Virus record (IMG/VR): IMGVR_UViG_3300023109_001805
Coordinates: 1-34,562 of that record
Strand: one strand, 5' to 3'
Source of the DNA: a virus
Length of the DNA stretch: 34,562 bases
Shown: positions 6,247-14,293 of the stretch, one piece after another
How positions within the stretch are numbered: position 1 is the stretch's first letter
How the letters are laid out: each line of letters starts with the position of its first letter
Program-made: the position numbers and the translations under genes
The notes under the pieces: model-generated
Database searches by the model: none
Told to the model about the DNA's origin: nothing
Seen by the model: the letters and a program-made list of their open reading frames with translations, nothing else

Positions 6247-7482
6247 ATGTCAAATGTTGGGTTTATAGGGGTTGGTAAACTAGGTATGCCTTGTGCAGAA
6301 GCAATAGCTAAAAAAGGTCACAATGTGGTTGGTTACGATATATCATCTAGACATAGTGATATTATTAAAACTGTAGAAACTATTAAAGAAGTTACACAAG
6401 GTAAAGATATTGTATTTGTTGCTGTTCCAACACCACATGATCCTAAGTATGATGGAGATGCACCTACTGCACACTTGGATCCAAAAGATTTTAGTTACGA
6501 TATTGTTAAACAGTGTTTAGCAGAAGCTAACAAATACATGAACAAAGATCAATTATTAATCCTAATTAGTACAGTATTGCCTGGAACAACAAGAAGAGAA
6601 TTTATCGATCTCGTTCCAAATACAAGATTTATATACAATCCATATTTAATTGCAATGGGCAGTGTAGCATGGGATATGGTAAATCCCGAAATGGTTATGA
6701 TTGGCACAGAAGACGGAAGTGAAACAGGCGATGCAAAAAAATTAGTAGACTTCTACAAGACTATAATGGAAAACAATCCACGCTACGTAATAGGTACATG
6801 GGACGAGTGTGAATGTATCAAAGTATTTTATAACACATTTATTAGTGCTAAGTTAGGGCTAGTTAATATGATACAAGATGTTGCAGAAAAGCAAGGAAAT
6901 ATTAATGTAGACGTTGTCACAAAAGCACTTGCTGAAAGTGATATGAGAATTATGGGTAAACAATTTATGACAGCAGGAATGGGCGACGGTGGTGCATGTC
7001 ATCCAAGAGATAATATCGCACTACGTTATATGGCAGAAAAATTAGATTTAGGTTACGACTTATTTGATAGCATTATGAATGCTAGAGAAATTCAAGCACA
7101 AAATATGGCTAAATCTGTTGCACATCTAGCAAAATTGCATCGCATGCCAGTGGTTATACACGGAAAAGCATACAAACCAAATGTACCATATCAAGAAGGC
7201 AGCTATAGCAAACTAGTAGGACATTATGTAGCACAAGCAGGTATCAGTGATATAAATTATGTTGATCCGCAAACAGGCGACTATTATAAACCCACTGGTC
7301 CTTGCGTGTTTTTGCTTGCACATAGTGCTAGTATCACATACGAATATACTGGTAAATTACAAGAAGATAAATTATATTGTGATATTCCAGACGGTAGTAT
7401 TGTAGTTGACCCATGGCGTAAGTTCCAAAGCGATACTTGTACAGTTATACATTATGGAAATTCCAGGGAAATAAATAACTAG
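6247..7482 (+). CDS. UDP-glucose/GDP-mannose dehydrogenase family protein
   Basis: A 411-residue NAD-dependent nucleotide-sugar dehydrogenase, the family that oxidises a sugar 6-hydroxyl to a uronate in two steps. The N-terminal NAD loop is GFIGVGKLGMP at 5-15. FVAVPTPHD at 58-65 and STVLPGTTR at 109-117 are typical family blocks. KVFYN gives K192 and N196, and GGACHPRD gives the catalytic Cys251 (canonical GGxCxPKD, with Arg for Lys). HGKAYKPNVPYQEGS near 305-319 matches the C-terminal UDP-binding block. The length is near the family norm of 390-450. It starts at ATG 6247 behind AAAGGATTTTTTACAAA and the next gene begins two bases after its stop. The nucleotide sugar used is not known; it may finish a sugar made by the leftward genes. 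Confidence 0.88.
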   Translation: MSNVGFIGVGKLGMPCAEAIAKKGHNVVGYDISSRHSDIIKTVETIKEVTQGKDIVFVAVPTPHDPKYDGDAPTAHLDPKDFSYDIVKQCLAEANKYMNKDQLLILISTVLPGTTRREFIDLVPNTRFIYNPYLIAMGSVAWDMVNPEMVMIGTEDGSETGDAKKLVDFYKTIMENNPRYVIGTWDECECIKVFYNTFISAKLGLVNMIQDVAEKQGNINVDVVTKALAESDMRIMGKQFMTAGMGDGGACHPRDNIALRYMAEKLDLGYDLFDSIMNAREIQAQNMAKSVAHLAKLHRMPVVIHGKAYKPNVPYQEGSYSKLVGHYVAQAGISDINYVDPQTGDYYKPTGPCVFLLAHSASITYEYTGKLQEDKLYCDIPDGSIVVDPWRKFQSDTCTVIHYGNSREINN

Positions 7483-7483
7483 T

Positions 7484-9361
7484 ATGAAAAACGTTTATCT
7501 CAGTCAGATGAGTTTAGAACTACCTGGTTCTAAATATTATTACTTTCCCTACAGTGTTGGTGTAGTATGGTGTTACGCATCAAATGATCCAGTAGTTAAA
7601 GAAAATTATCAATTGAAAGAACTTTATTTTTTAAAAGATGATCTTGATACTATAGTCAATAATATGGAAGATCCTGCTGTTCTAGGACTTAGTAGTTATA
7701 TATGGAATACTAATTATAATGAAGAGTTTGCTAAGAAAGTTAAAGCACGTTGGCCAGAATGTAAGATTATTGTCGGTGGCGCAAATGCACCGGACAGTGA
7801 TATAGAATATTTTAAAAACAAACCATATATTGATTATCTTATACACCAAGAGGGAGAAATTAGTTTTCTCGGGCTTCTTAAAAGTTTTATAGGCGAACAA
7901 GATGAAGAGAAAGTACCTGGTATTAGTATTAACCGCAATGGTGAAAGAATTACAACAGGTAAAAGTGTCAGAGTCAATGACTTAACTAATGTACCCAGTC
8001 CATACTTAACTGGATTATTCGATGACATTATAGCCAAGTACAGCAATCGTGATGATATGATATTGAACGGTATTATTGAAACTAACAGAGGGTGTCCATT
8101 CATGTGTACGTTCTGTGATTGGGGAGGTACTACATTTAGTAAAGTTAAGAAGTTCGATATAACAAGAATTGAAGCAGAAGTTAAATGGTTTGCTGAAAAC
8201 AAAATTGAATACATCAACAACACTGATGCTAACTTTGGCATATTTAAAGAACGTGATATGGCTATTACTGATATGCTTATTGCTACAAAAGAAAAATATG
8301 GTTTCCCAGAAATATTTGATACAAACTGGAATAAAAATAACAATCAGGCAACAGTAGAGATGGCAAGCAAATTGTTAAATGCTGGTATGATGCGTAGATT
8401 TACTGCTAGCTTACAAAGTATGAACCCTGATGTACTTAAAGCTATTAAACGCACAAACCTAAATGGTGAGCAACTGGATAATATTGTAGATGATGCACGT
8501 AAGATTGGTATTAGTGTTAGTACTGAGATGATTGTTGGATTGCCGGAAGAAACATACGAAAGTTGGAAGGAAGGTATTTGCCAACTACTAAAAGATGATT
8601 TCATTGTGGAAAGTTATCCACTTGCATTGTTGCAAAATAGTGAAATGAATGATCCTGTATATAAAGAGAAATATGGAATTATCACAAAGAAAGTAAAAAG
8701 TTATTTTAGTAACTATGTAGACGAATGGCAAGATATGGTTGTAGGCACACGTACTATGCCAGAAAACATGATGAGTCGTGTGTGGTTGTGGACCTGGTTA
8801 ACAAACAAACTCGAAGCAAACGGATTTACGCATCTTCTTAGTCGTTACTTAGAAAAGTATCATAACATTGAACAAAAAGATTTCTATGAGGCTTTACTAG
8901 AAACATTCTTGAATAACGAAGACAGTGTCTATTACCCGCACCTACAAAAATGGGGGAAACATGCTGCAGATTTACAATTCCAATACTTTATAGCAGGATT
9001 TATATACGGAGAAGTATTAGTAGATATTGGACAATACCGTAGAGCAAAATTCTTTAAAGAAGTTTATGAAGTTGCAAATAGCTTGTTGGATAAATTTGAC
9101 CCTATGCTAAGTCAAGTTATCGATCTTCAGGAAAAAATTCAGAGACAAAAAGGCGAACACAAACATGTAATCAGATGTGATGCTAACCTATATGAGTATA
9201 TTGTAGAAAATAAAAAATTAGAATTAGAAGAAACGAACTACGTGATTACAAATAAAAATATACAAGAGCGATTCGAAGGCGACTGGATAGCTTTTCTGAA
9301 CTTTGCTCGCAAAAATAAGGGATGGACCAATGAGTTGGAAACAGCCCAAATGTCAGTATAG
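7484..9361 (+). CDS. B12-binding-domain radical SAM protein
   Basis: A 625-residue class-B-like radical SAM protein. Residues about 40-150 look like a cobalamin-binding Rossmann domain (AVLGLSSYIWN, KIIVGGANAPDSDIEYF, YLIHQEGEISF), though I see no DxHxxG motif for the lower ligand. The radical SAM core follows with RGCPFMCTFCDWG, cluster cysteines C204, C208 and C211, and later TEMIVGLPEETYESW. The last 200 residues are helical and unassigned. Proteins of this build are often methyltransferases or ring-forming enzymes acting on unactivated carbon. It is separated from the UDP-sugar dehydrogenase by one base, so a shared pathway such as C-methylation or rearrangement of a sugar is a reasonable inference. 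Substrate unknown. It converges on the gene at 9373. Confidence 0.85.
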   Translation: MKNVYLSQMSLELPGSKYYYFPYSVGVVWCYASNDPVVKENYQLKELYFLKDDLDTIVNNMEDPAVLGLSSYIWNTNYNEEFAKKVKARWPECKIIVGGANAPDSDIEYFKNKPYIDYLIHQEGEISFLGLLKSFIGEQDEEKVPGISINRNGERITTGKSVRVNDLTNVPSPYLTGLFDDIIAKYSNRDDMILNGIIETNRGCPFMCTFCDWGGTTFSKVKKFDITRIEAEVKWFAENKIEYINNTDANFGIFKERDMAITDMLIATKEKYGFPEIFDTNWNKNNNQATVEMASKLLNAGMMRRFTASLQSMNPDVLKAIKRTNLNGEQLDNIVDDARKIGISVSTEMIVGLPEETYESWKEGICQLLKDDFIVESYPLALLQNSEMNDPVYKEKYGIITKKVKSYFSNYVDEWQDMVVGTRTMPENMMSRVWLWTWLTNKLEANGFTHLLSRYLEKYHNIEQKDFYEALLETFLNNEDSVYYPHLQKWGKHAADLQFQYFIAGFIYGEVLVDIGQYRRAKFFKEVYEVANSLLDKFDPMLSQVIDLQEKIQRQKGEHKHVIRCDANLYEYIVENKKLELEETNYVITNKNIQERFEGDWIAFLNFARKNKGWTNELETAQMSV

Positions 9362-9372
9362 AGAGTATATTA

Positions 9373-10335
9373 TTATTTGAAAGAATAAGTATTATTTGAT
9401 AATGTAACTGATGTTTTAACAATATCAGTGTCAAAAATTATTTTGTCAAGTGTACACTGTTGTCCATACTTCAAAAACCATTGCCTGTCCTTCTGAGATC
9501 CATTATGATTTATTCCCATAATATGACGTCCAGGACGGTGTATCCAATGATTAACGTCTACACCGTATTGTGCAATGTTATGCTCTTTTGCAAGTTTATT
9601 CATCCATTCAATTCTTTCTTTATCTGTTTGTTCTGTATTAGTGATAATATTATCAGATTGTGGTACACAGATAGCAAACCACGGGCTTACAGTTTCCTTA
9701 GGAACCATTTCCTGTCTTTCAAGTAAATGAAAATGTTTATCATTTAATATCATTTCTAAATCTTTACCCAGACTGGCATAACTTAAAAATAAACAATGTT
9801 TTTTTGTAAAGTCAGTATTTTTTGATTTTTGATCATCTTGTGTTAGGTATTTTAAATCTTGCGGATCATCCGCTGCATGCCATTGTTTTAATACACTTCT
9901 TAAATAACTTTGTAGTCCATTACCAGAAGACATTGCAGCTTCTAGTGTGTGTATCTGATGATTTAATTCAATTAAGATCTTTTTAAATTCAGGGTCATCA
10001 TTACTATTAACAATATTTACATTTTCAGCAAAATCGTCGTGAATCACATTTAGCATTTCCTGAGTATACGGCGGCTTGTCCCATCCTTCTACAATATCGA
10101 CACCGTACTGATTGACTAAACTTTGACATCTAACAAAAACTTCATTATGGTAGTAGTCGAGAGAATTAATAGTTGTTGGTGACTCACTATTCATTTCAAA
10201 ATCTACATGGCCCGTATCTCTATAAAATTTCCAAAGTTTTAACCATTTTTCTACTACAGTGTGATCTGTTTGTAAAGTATAGTCTAGCGAAATACTTTCA
10301 TCACCACAAGAATATATTAGTGTTACCATATTCAT
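9373..10335 (-). CDS. Hypothetical protein, paralogue of the gene at 11980
   Basis: A 320-residue protein with no recognised domain. It is related to the protein encoded at 11980-12960: both share LxxHxxFE followed by a helical stretch, then LxxYAxxGKD (SYASLGKDLE here), then a C-terminal DVNxxxHxxGR block (YGVDVNHWIHRPGRHIMG here). The conserved acidic and histidine residues could bind metal, but no enzyme class is suggested. The start is ATG 10335 with AGAGGATC upstream; a second ATG lies six bases later. It is transcribed divergently from the isochorismatase-fold gene, with a palindromic late promoter word between them, and converges with the radical SAM gene. It is separated from its paralogue by strand, so the pair likely arose by duplication and inversion. 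Confidence 0.7.
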   Translation of the reverse strand: MNMVTLIYSCGDESISLDYTLQTDHTVVEKWLKLWKFYRDTGHVDFEMNSESPTTINSLDYYHNEVFVRCQSLVNQYGVDIVEGWDKPPYTQEMLNVIHDDFAENVNIVNSNDDPEFKKILIELNHQIHTLEAAMSSGNGLQSYLRSVLKQWHAADDPQDLKYLTQDDQKSKNTDFTKKHCLFLSYASLGKDLEMILNDKHFHLLERQEMVPKETVSPWFAICVPQSDNIITNTEQTDKERIEWMNKLAKEHNIAQYGVDVNHWIHRPGRHIMGINHNGSQKDRQWFLKYGQQCTLDKIIFDTDIVKTSVTLSNNTYSFK

Positions 10336-10367
10336 AATTATAAAGATCCTCTATATATGTTAAATAC

Positions 10368-10381
10368 TATTTATATAAATA
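10368..10381. promoter_or_regulatory. Perfect palindrome carrying T4 late promoter TATAAATA on both strands
   Basis: TATTTATATAAATA is a perfect 14-base palindrome. TATAAATA, the exact T4 late consensus, reads rightward at 10374-10381 and leftward at 10368-10375. It lies 23 bases before the start at 10405 and 32 bases from the start at 10335, good spacing for both genes. The consensus match and the spacing on both sides make this the strongest promoter call at a divergent junction. Confidence 0.6.
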
Positions 10382-10404
10382 AGTATGTAGTTAATGGATA
10401 CCCA

Positions 10405-10920
10405 ATGAAAGCACTGATAATTATTGATATGTGGGATAGATATCATCCTGGGCATACAAGATTTCAAAACATACTAGAACAAACTGTTAATAGATTAAGT
10501 AATGTAATAAAAAGATGGCAAGGGCCTGTTGTACTAGCTTGCTATAATACACACAAAGATCCGGTTACAAATCAATGGCAGACTACTAATTTGCCGTGGA
10601 CTAGTCCTAACTTGTTGCTTGAAATAACAACAAATGATCATTCCAACAGTATTATTGATTGGGATAAGGATAGTGTGTTTGAATTTTTAGTAAAACACAA
10701 CACAACAGAACTTGTGTATGCAGGTGCTAGTTTGCCTGGATGTATATTAGATAGACCGCTTGGAATAAAATCAATGCAACAACATTTTAATTGTAGTGTA
10801 CTAATAGATTGTGCTATAAACTTAACCAGTACAGGTTATAATGAACAAGAAATAATCCATGACGCTTATAGATTTGCCCTCAATAACAACTACAATTTGT
10901 ACACGAGTAATAACATATGA
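10405..10920 (+). CDS. Isochorismatase/cysteine hydrolase-fold protein
   Basis: A 171-residue protein of the cysteine hydrolase fold that includes nicotinamidases and isochorismatases. ALIIIDMWDRYHPGH at the N terminus supplies the catalytic Asp8, DWDKDSVFEFL supplies a candidate Lys88, and VYAGASLPGCILDRPLG supplies Cys113 at the nucleophile position. The usual cis-peptide glycine-rich stretch before the cysteine is altered. I chose ATG 10405 because it begins at the first strand and lies downstream of the late promoter; the ORF could extend to 10357, but that would run through the promoter. The stop overlaps the next start as ATGA. Substrate unknown; nicotinamide recycling would fit the NMNAT-like protein at the left end, but this is speculation. 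Confidence 0.68.
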   Translation: MKALIIIDMWDRYHPGHTRFQNILEQTVNRLSNVIKRWQGPVVLACYNTHKDPVTNQWQTTNLPWTSPNLLLEITTNDHSNSIIDWDKDSVFEFLVKHNTTELVYAGASLPGCILDRPLGIKSMQQHFNCSVLIDCAINLTSTGYNEQEIIHDAYRFALNNNYNLYTSNNI

Positions 10921-12005
10921 TACCAGCTGAATTTTATAAAACAAAATTAGACGCTTATAGTCAAAGATATCTATATCGTCAGTATGTACGTCAACGCACA
11001 GCCCAAGATGAAAAATTTGTATTTTTTATTGCTACCACTGATCGGGATGCTCCACCAGGTAGATACGTAAATTCTAATAAAGGATTATTTAATTGGTTAG
11101 ATGATATTATATTGCCCTTGGAAATAATACAAAGTGTACATAATAAAAAGTGTAGTATAATAATAGATGATTCTATAGAAGGTTTTGAAACAGAATGGGT
11201 ACATCCTGGTATTTGTAATTTTTTAAATAGAAACCAAATATCCGGAGAACAAGTTTATTATGTTACAGGTAATACAGGATTTAATTCAGTTACTGAATAC
11301 AATGTAATAAAAGATCATTTTGTAGTTGAAGTCGCGAATCAATATTGGGATAAAATGCACACAGATACTGTGAGTCAGATATCACAGCAACGAGCATCAC
11401 AGGATTGGCTTTTTGAATTTATCTGTTTACAACAACGTCCTCGTGATTTTAGAGTAACACTTAGAAACAAACTAAGAAATTTGTATACAACACAAACAAG
11501 TGTTTGTACTATGAAAACAGGAACCCCTGGCGAATACATATACGATAGCGATTGGATAGAAAGTAATCCGCTGGATTCAAAGTTACAAAGTGTTTATGAA
11601 TGGTGGGAAATAGAACCTAATAACTTTGCACGTAGTAAGGTTGCAGTGGTAAGCGAGTGCAGTTATCAAGGATTAGATAAGAAGTTTGTTACTGAAAAAA
11701 CTTTAAAAAATTTGCTATTCCCTCAACCTTTTGTACTATGCGGGCATCAGCATCAGATTCAGGAACTTCGTAATATTGGATTTAATTTCTACGATAATAT
11801 CGTAGATCACAGTTATGACGCACAAGATGATACCACACGTATGGATTCAATGATAAAAGAATTAGATAGGTTAATTAACAAACAAGTATTGTTAGATGAA
11901 TGTCTTGAAGTGGTTAATCATAACAAACAAGTTGCAAATTTATATAAGCCTTACAAAACAGCATTAGAAAGGATATACTATGACACAGATAACCTTAGCA
12001 TTTAG
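10917..12005 (+). CDS. Glycosyltransferase-like protein, paralogue of the gene at 12957
   Basis: A 362-residue protein whose C-terminal third has FVTEKTLKNLLFPQPFVLCG at about 257-276, followed by LRNIGFNFYDNIVDHSYD. A T/SEK-xx-K-xx-xxQPF-xxx-G block with a following GF-x-x-FD pattern is reminiscent of nucleotide-sugar binding halves in GT-B-type transferases (as in fucosyltransferase-like proteins). The N-terminal half carries IIIDDSIEGF at 81-90. Both blocks recur in the protein at 12957-14273. No signal or membrane segment is seen. It begins in an ATGA overlap with the hydrolase gene. Its 3' end overlaps the next gene by 26 bases, with AAAGGATATACT for that gene lying inside this one. A glycosyltransferase role is inferred from one block and context, not proven. 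Confidence 0.55.
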   Translation: MIPAEFYKTKLDAYSQRYLYRQYVRQRTAQDEKFVFFIATTDRDAPPGRYVNSNKGLFNWLDDIILPLEIIQSVHNKKCSIIIDDSIEGFETEWVHPGICNFLNRNQISGEQVYYVTGNTGFNSVTEYNVIKDHFVVEVANQYWDKMHTDTVSQISQQRASQDWLFEFICLQQRPRDFRVTLRNKLRNLYTTQTSVCTMKTGTPGEYIYDSDWIESNPLDSKLQSVYEWWEIEPNNFARSKVAVVSECSYQGLDKKFVTEKTLKNLLFPQPFVLCGHQHQIQELRNIGFNFYDNIVDHSYDAQDDTTRMDSMIKELDRLINKQVLLDECLEVVNHNKQVANLYKPYKTALERIYYDTDNLSI

Positions 12006-12960
12006 TGAATTGCCAAGACCAGAGTTTGATAATACTGATCCCAATGGCTCTAGCCAACTTACGACCAGTGCTGACGAAATACTCGATAATCAATTACATT
12101 CTCTAAAAACTATTAAATTCAATGTAGTAGATACTGAATATTCACGTATATTTTTAGACCAATGGGAACGTACAAAAACCGTTGACAATACAAGATCAAT
12201 TATATACAATGTATATGAGGAAATCAGTAAAGAACAATTAGTTGTTAACCAAAAAGAAATGTTGGCAACAATTGAAACTATCACAAAAAACTGGCCTGAA
12301 TATCCAATTTCAGATGATATTGTAATTGTTATTAACGAAGATGACCAACAATTGGCCAAATTAAATGCATTGCATGAATATTTTGAAGACACAAGTCATG
12401 CTAACAATAGCAGTGAAAAAAATATCGAACTTTATAATCTATTAGAAAGAATAAATTACCTAGTTCATAAAATGGAAAGTGGCGCTAGTACGTCACCGTT
12501 ACGACACACAGTTATTAGAGCAGATAGTAGAATTCAGGAACATTATCGTTTAACGACAGAAGACTATGCAAATTTTGAAGCTATTCAAAGTGGAATACTA
12601 TACATTGACTATGCTACTGTAGGGAAAGATTTTCATACATGTCATGTCACCAATGACATTGAATTAGTTAAATTAAAAAAAGTAAGTCCACAAGAGTTTA
12701 TTTTACCTAGTATGATTTTTACAGTAGAACATCGGGGCCGACAAAATGAAAAATTCTACAAAGCTCGTAGTAGAGCAATGAAAAGGCATGCAGAGTACTG
12801 GGTCAACAAAAATAATTTGTCTGAATATATTGATGTTAATGATCCCAAGCATACGTACGGTCGTATACGATTGGGAGAACCTGTTAATGAAATAACTATA
12901 GATCAATTAACAGATATAAATTCTACCCATCCGTATTTGTATGGGGCATATATCGAATGA
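11980..12960 (+). CDS. Hypothetical protein, paralogue of the gene at 9373
   Basis: A 326-residue protein of unknown family. It shares with the 9373 protein the order LNALHEYFE, a helix ending HKMESG, ILYIDYATVGKDF and YIDVNDPKHTYGRIRLGE. The last block is rich in Asp, His and Arg and may be an active or binding site. No known domain could be named. Start ATG 11980 follows AAAGGATATACT, a good ribosome binding site inside the end of the previous gene. Its stop overlaps the next start as ATGA, so four genes (10405-14273) form one coupled operon. Because each copy of this family sits beside a copy of the transferase-like family, the two proteins probably work as a pair. Confidence 0.7.
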   Translation: MTQITLAFSELPRPEFDNTDPNGSSQLTTSADEILDNQLHSLKTIKFNVVDTEYSRIFLDQWERTKTVDNTRSIIYNVYEEISKEQLVVNQKEMLATIETITKNWPEYPISDDIVIVINEDDQQLAKLNALHEYFEDTSHANNSSEKNIELYNLLERINYLVHKMESGASTSPLRHTVIRADSRIQEHYRLTTEDYANFEAIQSGILYIDYATVGKDFHTCHVTNDIELVKLKKVSPQEFILPSMIFTVEHRGRQNEKFYKARSRAMKRHAEYWVNKNNLSEYIDVNDPKHTYGRIRLGEPVNEITIDQLTDINSTHPYLYGAYIE

Positions 12961-14273
12961 ATAATATGCTATGGGGTCCATTTACTGCAAATGGTCACGA
13001 TTTAAATTCTAGTCGAATAGTATTGTTTCAAGAATATCAAAAGAATGTATTTGAAGCAATTCATACGTATAAAGAGCATTCTCATACTCATTCTCATACT
13101 AAAATAGTACCTAATAGAATCATATATTTTGAGTCTGCAAAAAGGCTTTTTGATTTCTTAAAGGATGAACAATTCTTAGGAGATCCAAAAACTCTTACAT
13201 CTAGTATACCAAAAAATCATGAAGAACTAAGAACACAACGAATAGAAAAAGATAAGCGTACTTTTAATTCTCTACCGATAGAAGTCAGAGAAGCAATTAA
13301 AGACGATAATACGTTAGTGTACATTGATCATTCAATTGAAGGTTGGGATAATATACTATTTGATCGGGTGTGTGAAATTTTTGATATACCAAAAGAAAGA
13401 CTTGTTTGGATTACATCTATATATAGACTCCGTAACAAGCCTCCATTCACTGAAGTGAAATCTTTATACTATAATTTTTGGGAACACAATTTACACACTC
13501 ACATAGCCCGTGATAAAAATAATGAGCGTATGTTTGAACAGCAAATACAACACTCATTGGATTTAAAACCAAGACAGAAGTTATGTACTTCGTATATGCG
13601 TAGACGTAGACATGCCCGTATGACTATGGCTATGTTATTAAAAGAGAACGATTTATTGAAAGATATATATTGGTCACTCGGAACTCTGGTAGATGGTAAC
13701 AGAGAGTTAAAAAGTGTATTAAGGCAATTAGATTATATAGTTAGTATTGTAGAAAAATCACATCCAGGACTATTGAACAAAGATACAATAGATTGGGCTT
13801 ATTCGATTGATAAAAATATAACATGTGATGACAATACATTAGATACTAATTTAGCACTTGGGTTTTTAACATGGGAGCATATATTTGATACTAAATTTAT
13901 GCTTGTCAATGAAACTATACCGGGAAATCTAGTACATAATACTTCTACGCTTAGGCCATTCTTATCTGAAAAAATTTATAAACCGTTTGCCGCAGGTCAA
14001 ATGTTTTTAGTACACGGTTGTGCAGGAACAGTTGCAGCGATCAAAGAAAAGGGATATAAAACATTTGATGGATTTATAAATCATAGTTATGATAATGAAT
14101 TATGTCCAACCACTAGAGCAAACATGATAGCTAAGGAAATGAAAAGATTATCACAAATACCAGAAGATGTTTGGTTAAAGCATCTACGTGATATTGTACC
14201 TCAGTTAAGATACAACTATGATCATTTTATTAATTGCAATCCTATAGTAACTACTAGTAATAATGGATGGTAA
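12957..14273 (+). CDS. Glycosyltransferase-like protein, paralogue of the gene at 10917
   Basis: A 438-residue protein related to the one at 10917. The shared blocks are VYIDHSIEGWDN at 121-132 and FLSEKIYKPFAAGQMFLVHG at about 335-354, followed by KGYKTFDGFINHSYD. The SEK-x-x-KP-x-x-x-GQ-x-F pattern resembles the C-terminal donor-binding half of GT10-like and related transferases, a tentative link. The N terminus has an EHSHTHSHTK histidine-rich run near residues 40-49. The start is in an ATGA overlap with the 11980 gene; an in-frame ATG nine bases later is an alternative. The gene ends about 20 bases before the convergent radical SAM gene, with no obvious terminator hairpin between them. 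Confidence 0.55.
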   Translation: MNNMLWGPFTANGHDLNSSRIVLFQEYQKNVFEAIHTYKEHSHTHSHTKIVPNRIIYFESAKRLFDFLKDEQFLGDPKTLTSSIPKNHEELRTQRIEKDKRTFNSLPIEVREAIKDDNTLVYIDHSIEGWDNILFDRVCEIFDIPKERLVWITSIYRLRNKPPFTEVKSLYYNFWEHNLHTHIARDKNNERMFEQQIQHSLDLKPRQKLCTSYMRRRRHARMTMAMLLKENDLLKDIYWSLGTLVDGNRELKSVLRQLDYIVSIVEKSHPGLLNKDTIDWAYSIDKNITCDDNTLDTNLALGFLTWEHIFDTKFMLVNETIPGNLVHNTSTLRPFLSEKIYKPFAAGQMFLVHGCAGTVAAIKEKGYKTFDGFINHSYDNELCPTTRANMIAKEMKRLSQIPEDVWLKHLRDIVPQLRYNYDHFINCNPIVTTSNNGW

Positions 14274-14293
14274 GTAGTTAACAAAAGTAAACT

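Noticed and set aside
5859-6278. Plus-strand open frame across the methyltransferase start and the promoter palindrome
   Set aside because: It covers the divergent promoter and overlaps two well-supported genes, with no binding site or motif of its own.
7834-8343. 169-codon open frame antisense to the B12 radical SAM gene
   Set aside because: Sequence is low in protein-like motifs and fully inside a gene with clear cluster cysteines; it is a shadow of that gene.
9362-9372. Terminator between converging genes at 9361 and 9373
   Set aside because: No stable stem or T tract is visible in the short AT-rich gap.
14274-14293. Terminator or late promoter word (TATTTATT at 14295-14302) at the convergent junction
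   Set aside because: TATTTATT is part of the Lys-Asn-Lys coding end of the radical SAM gene, and no hairpin is present.
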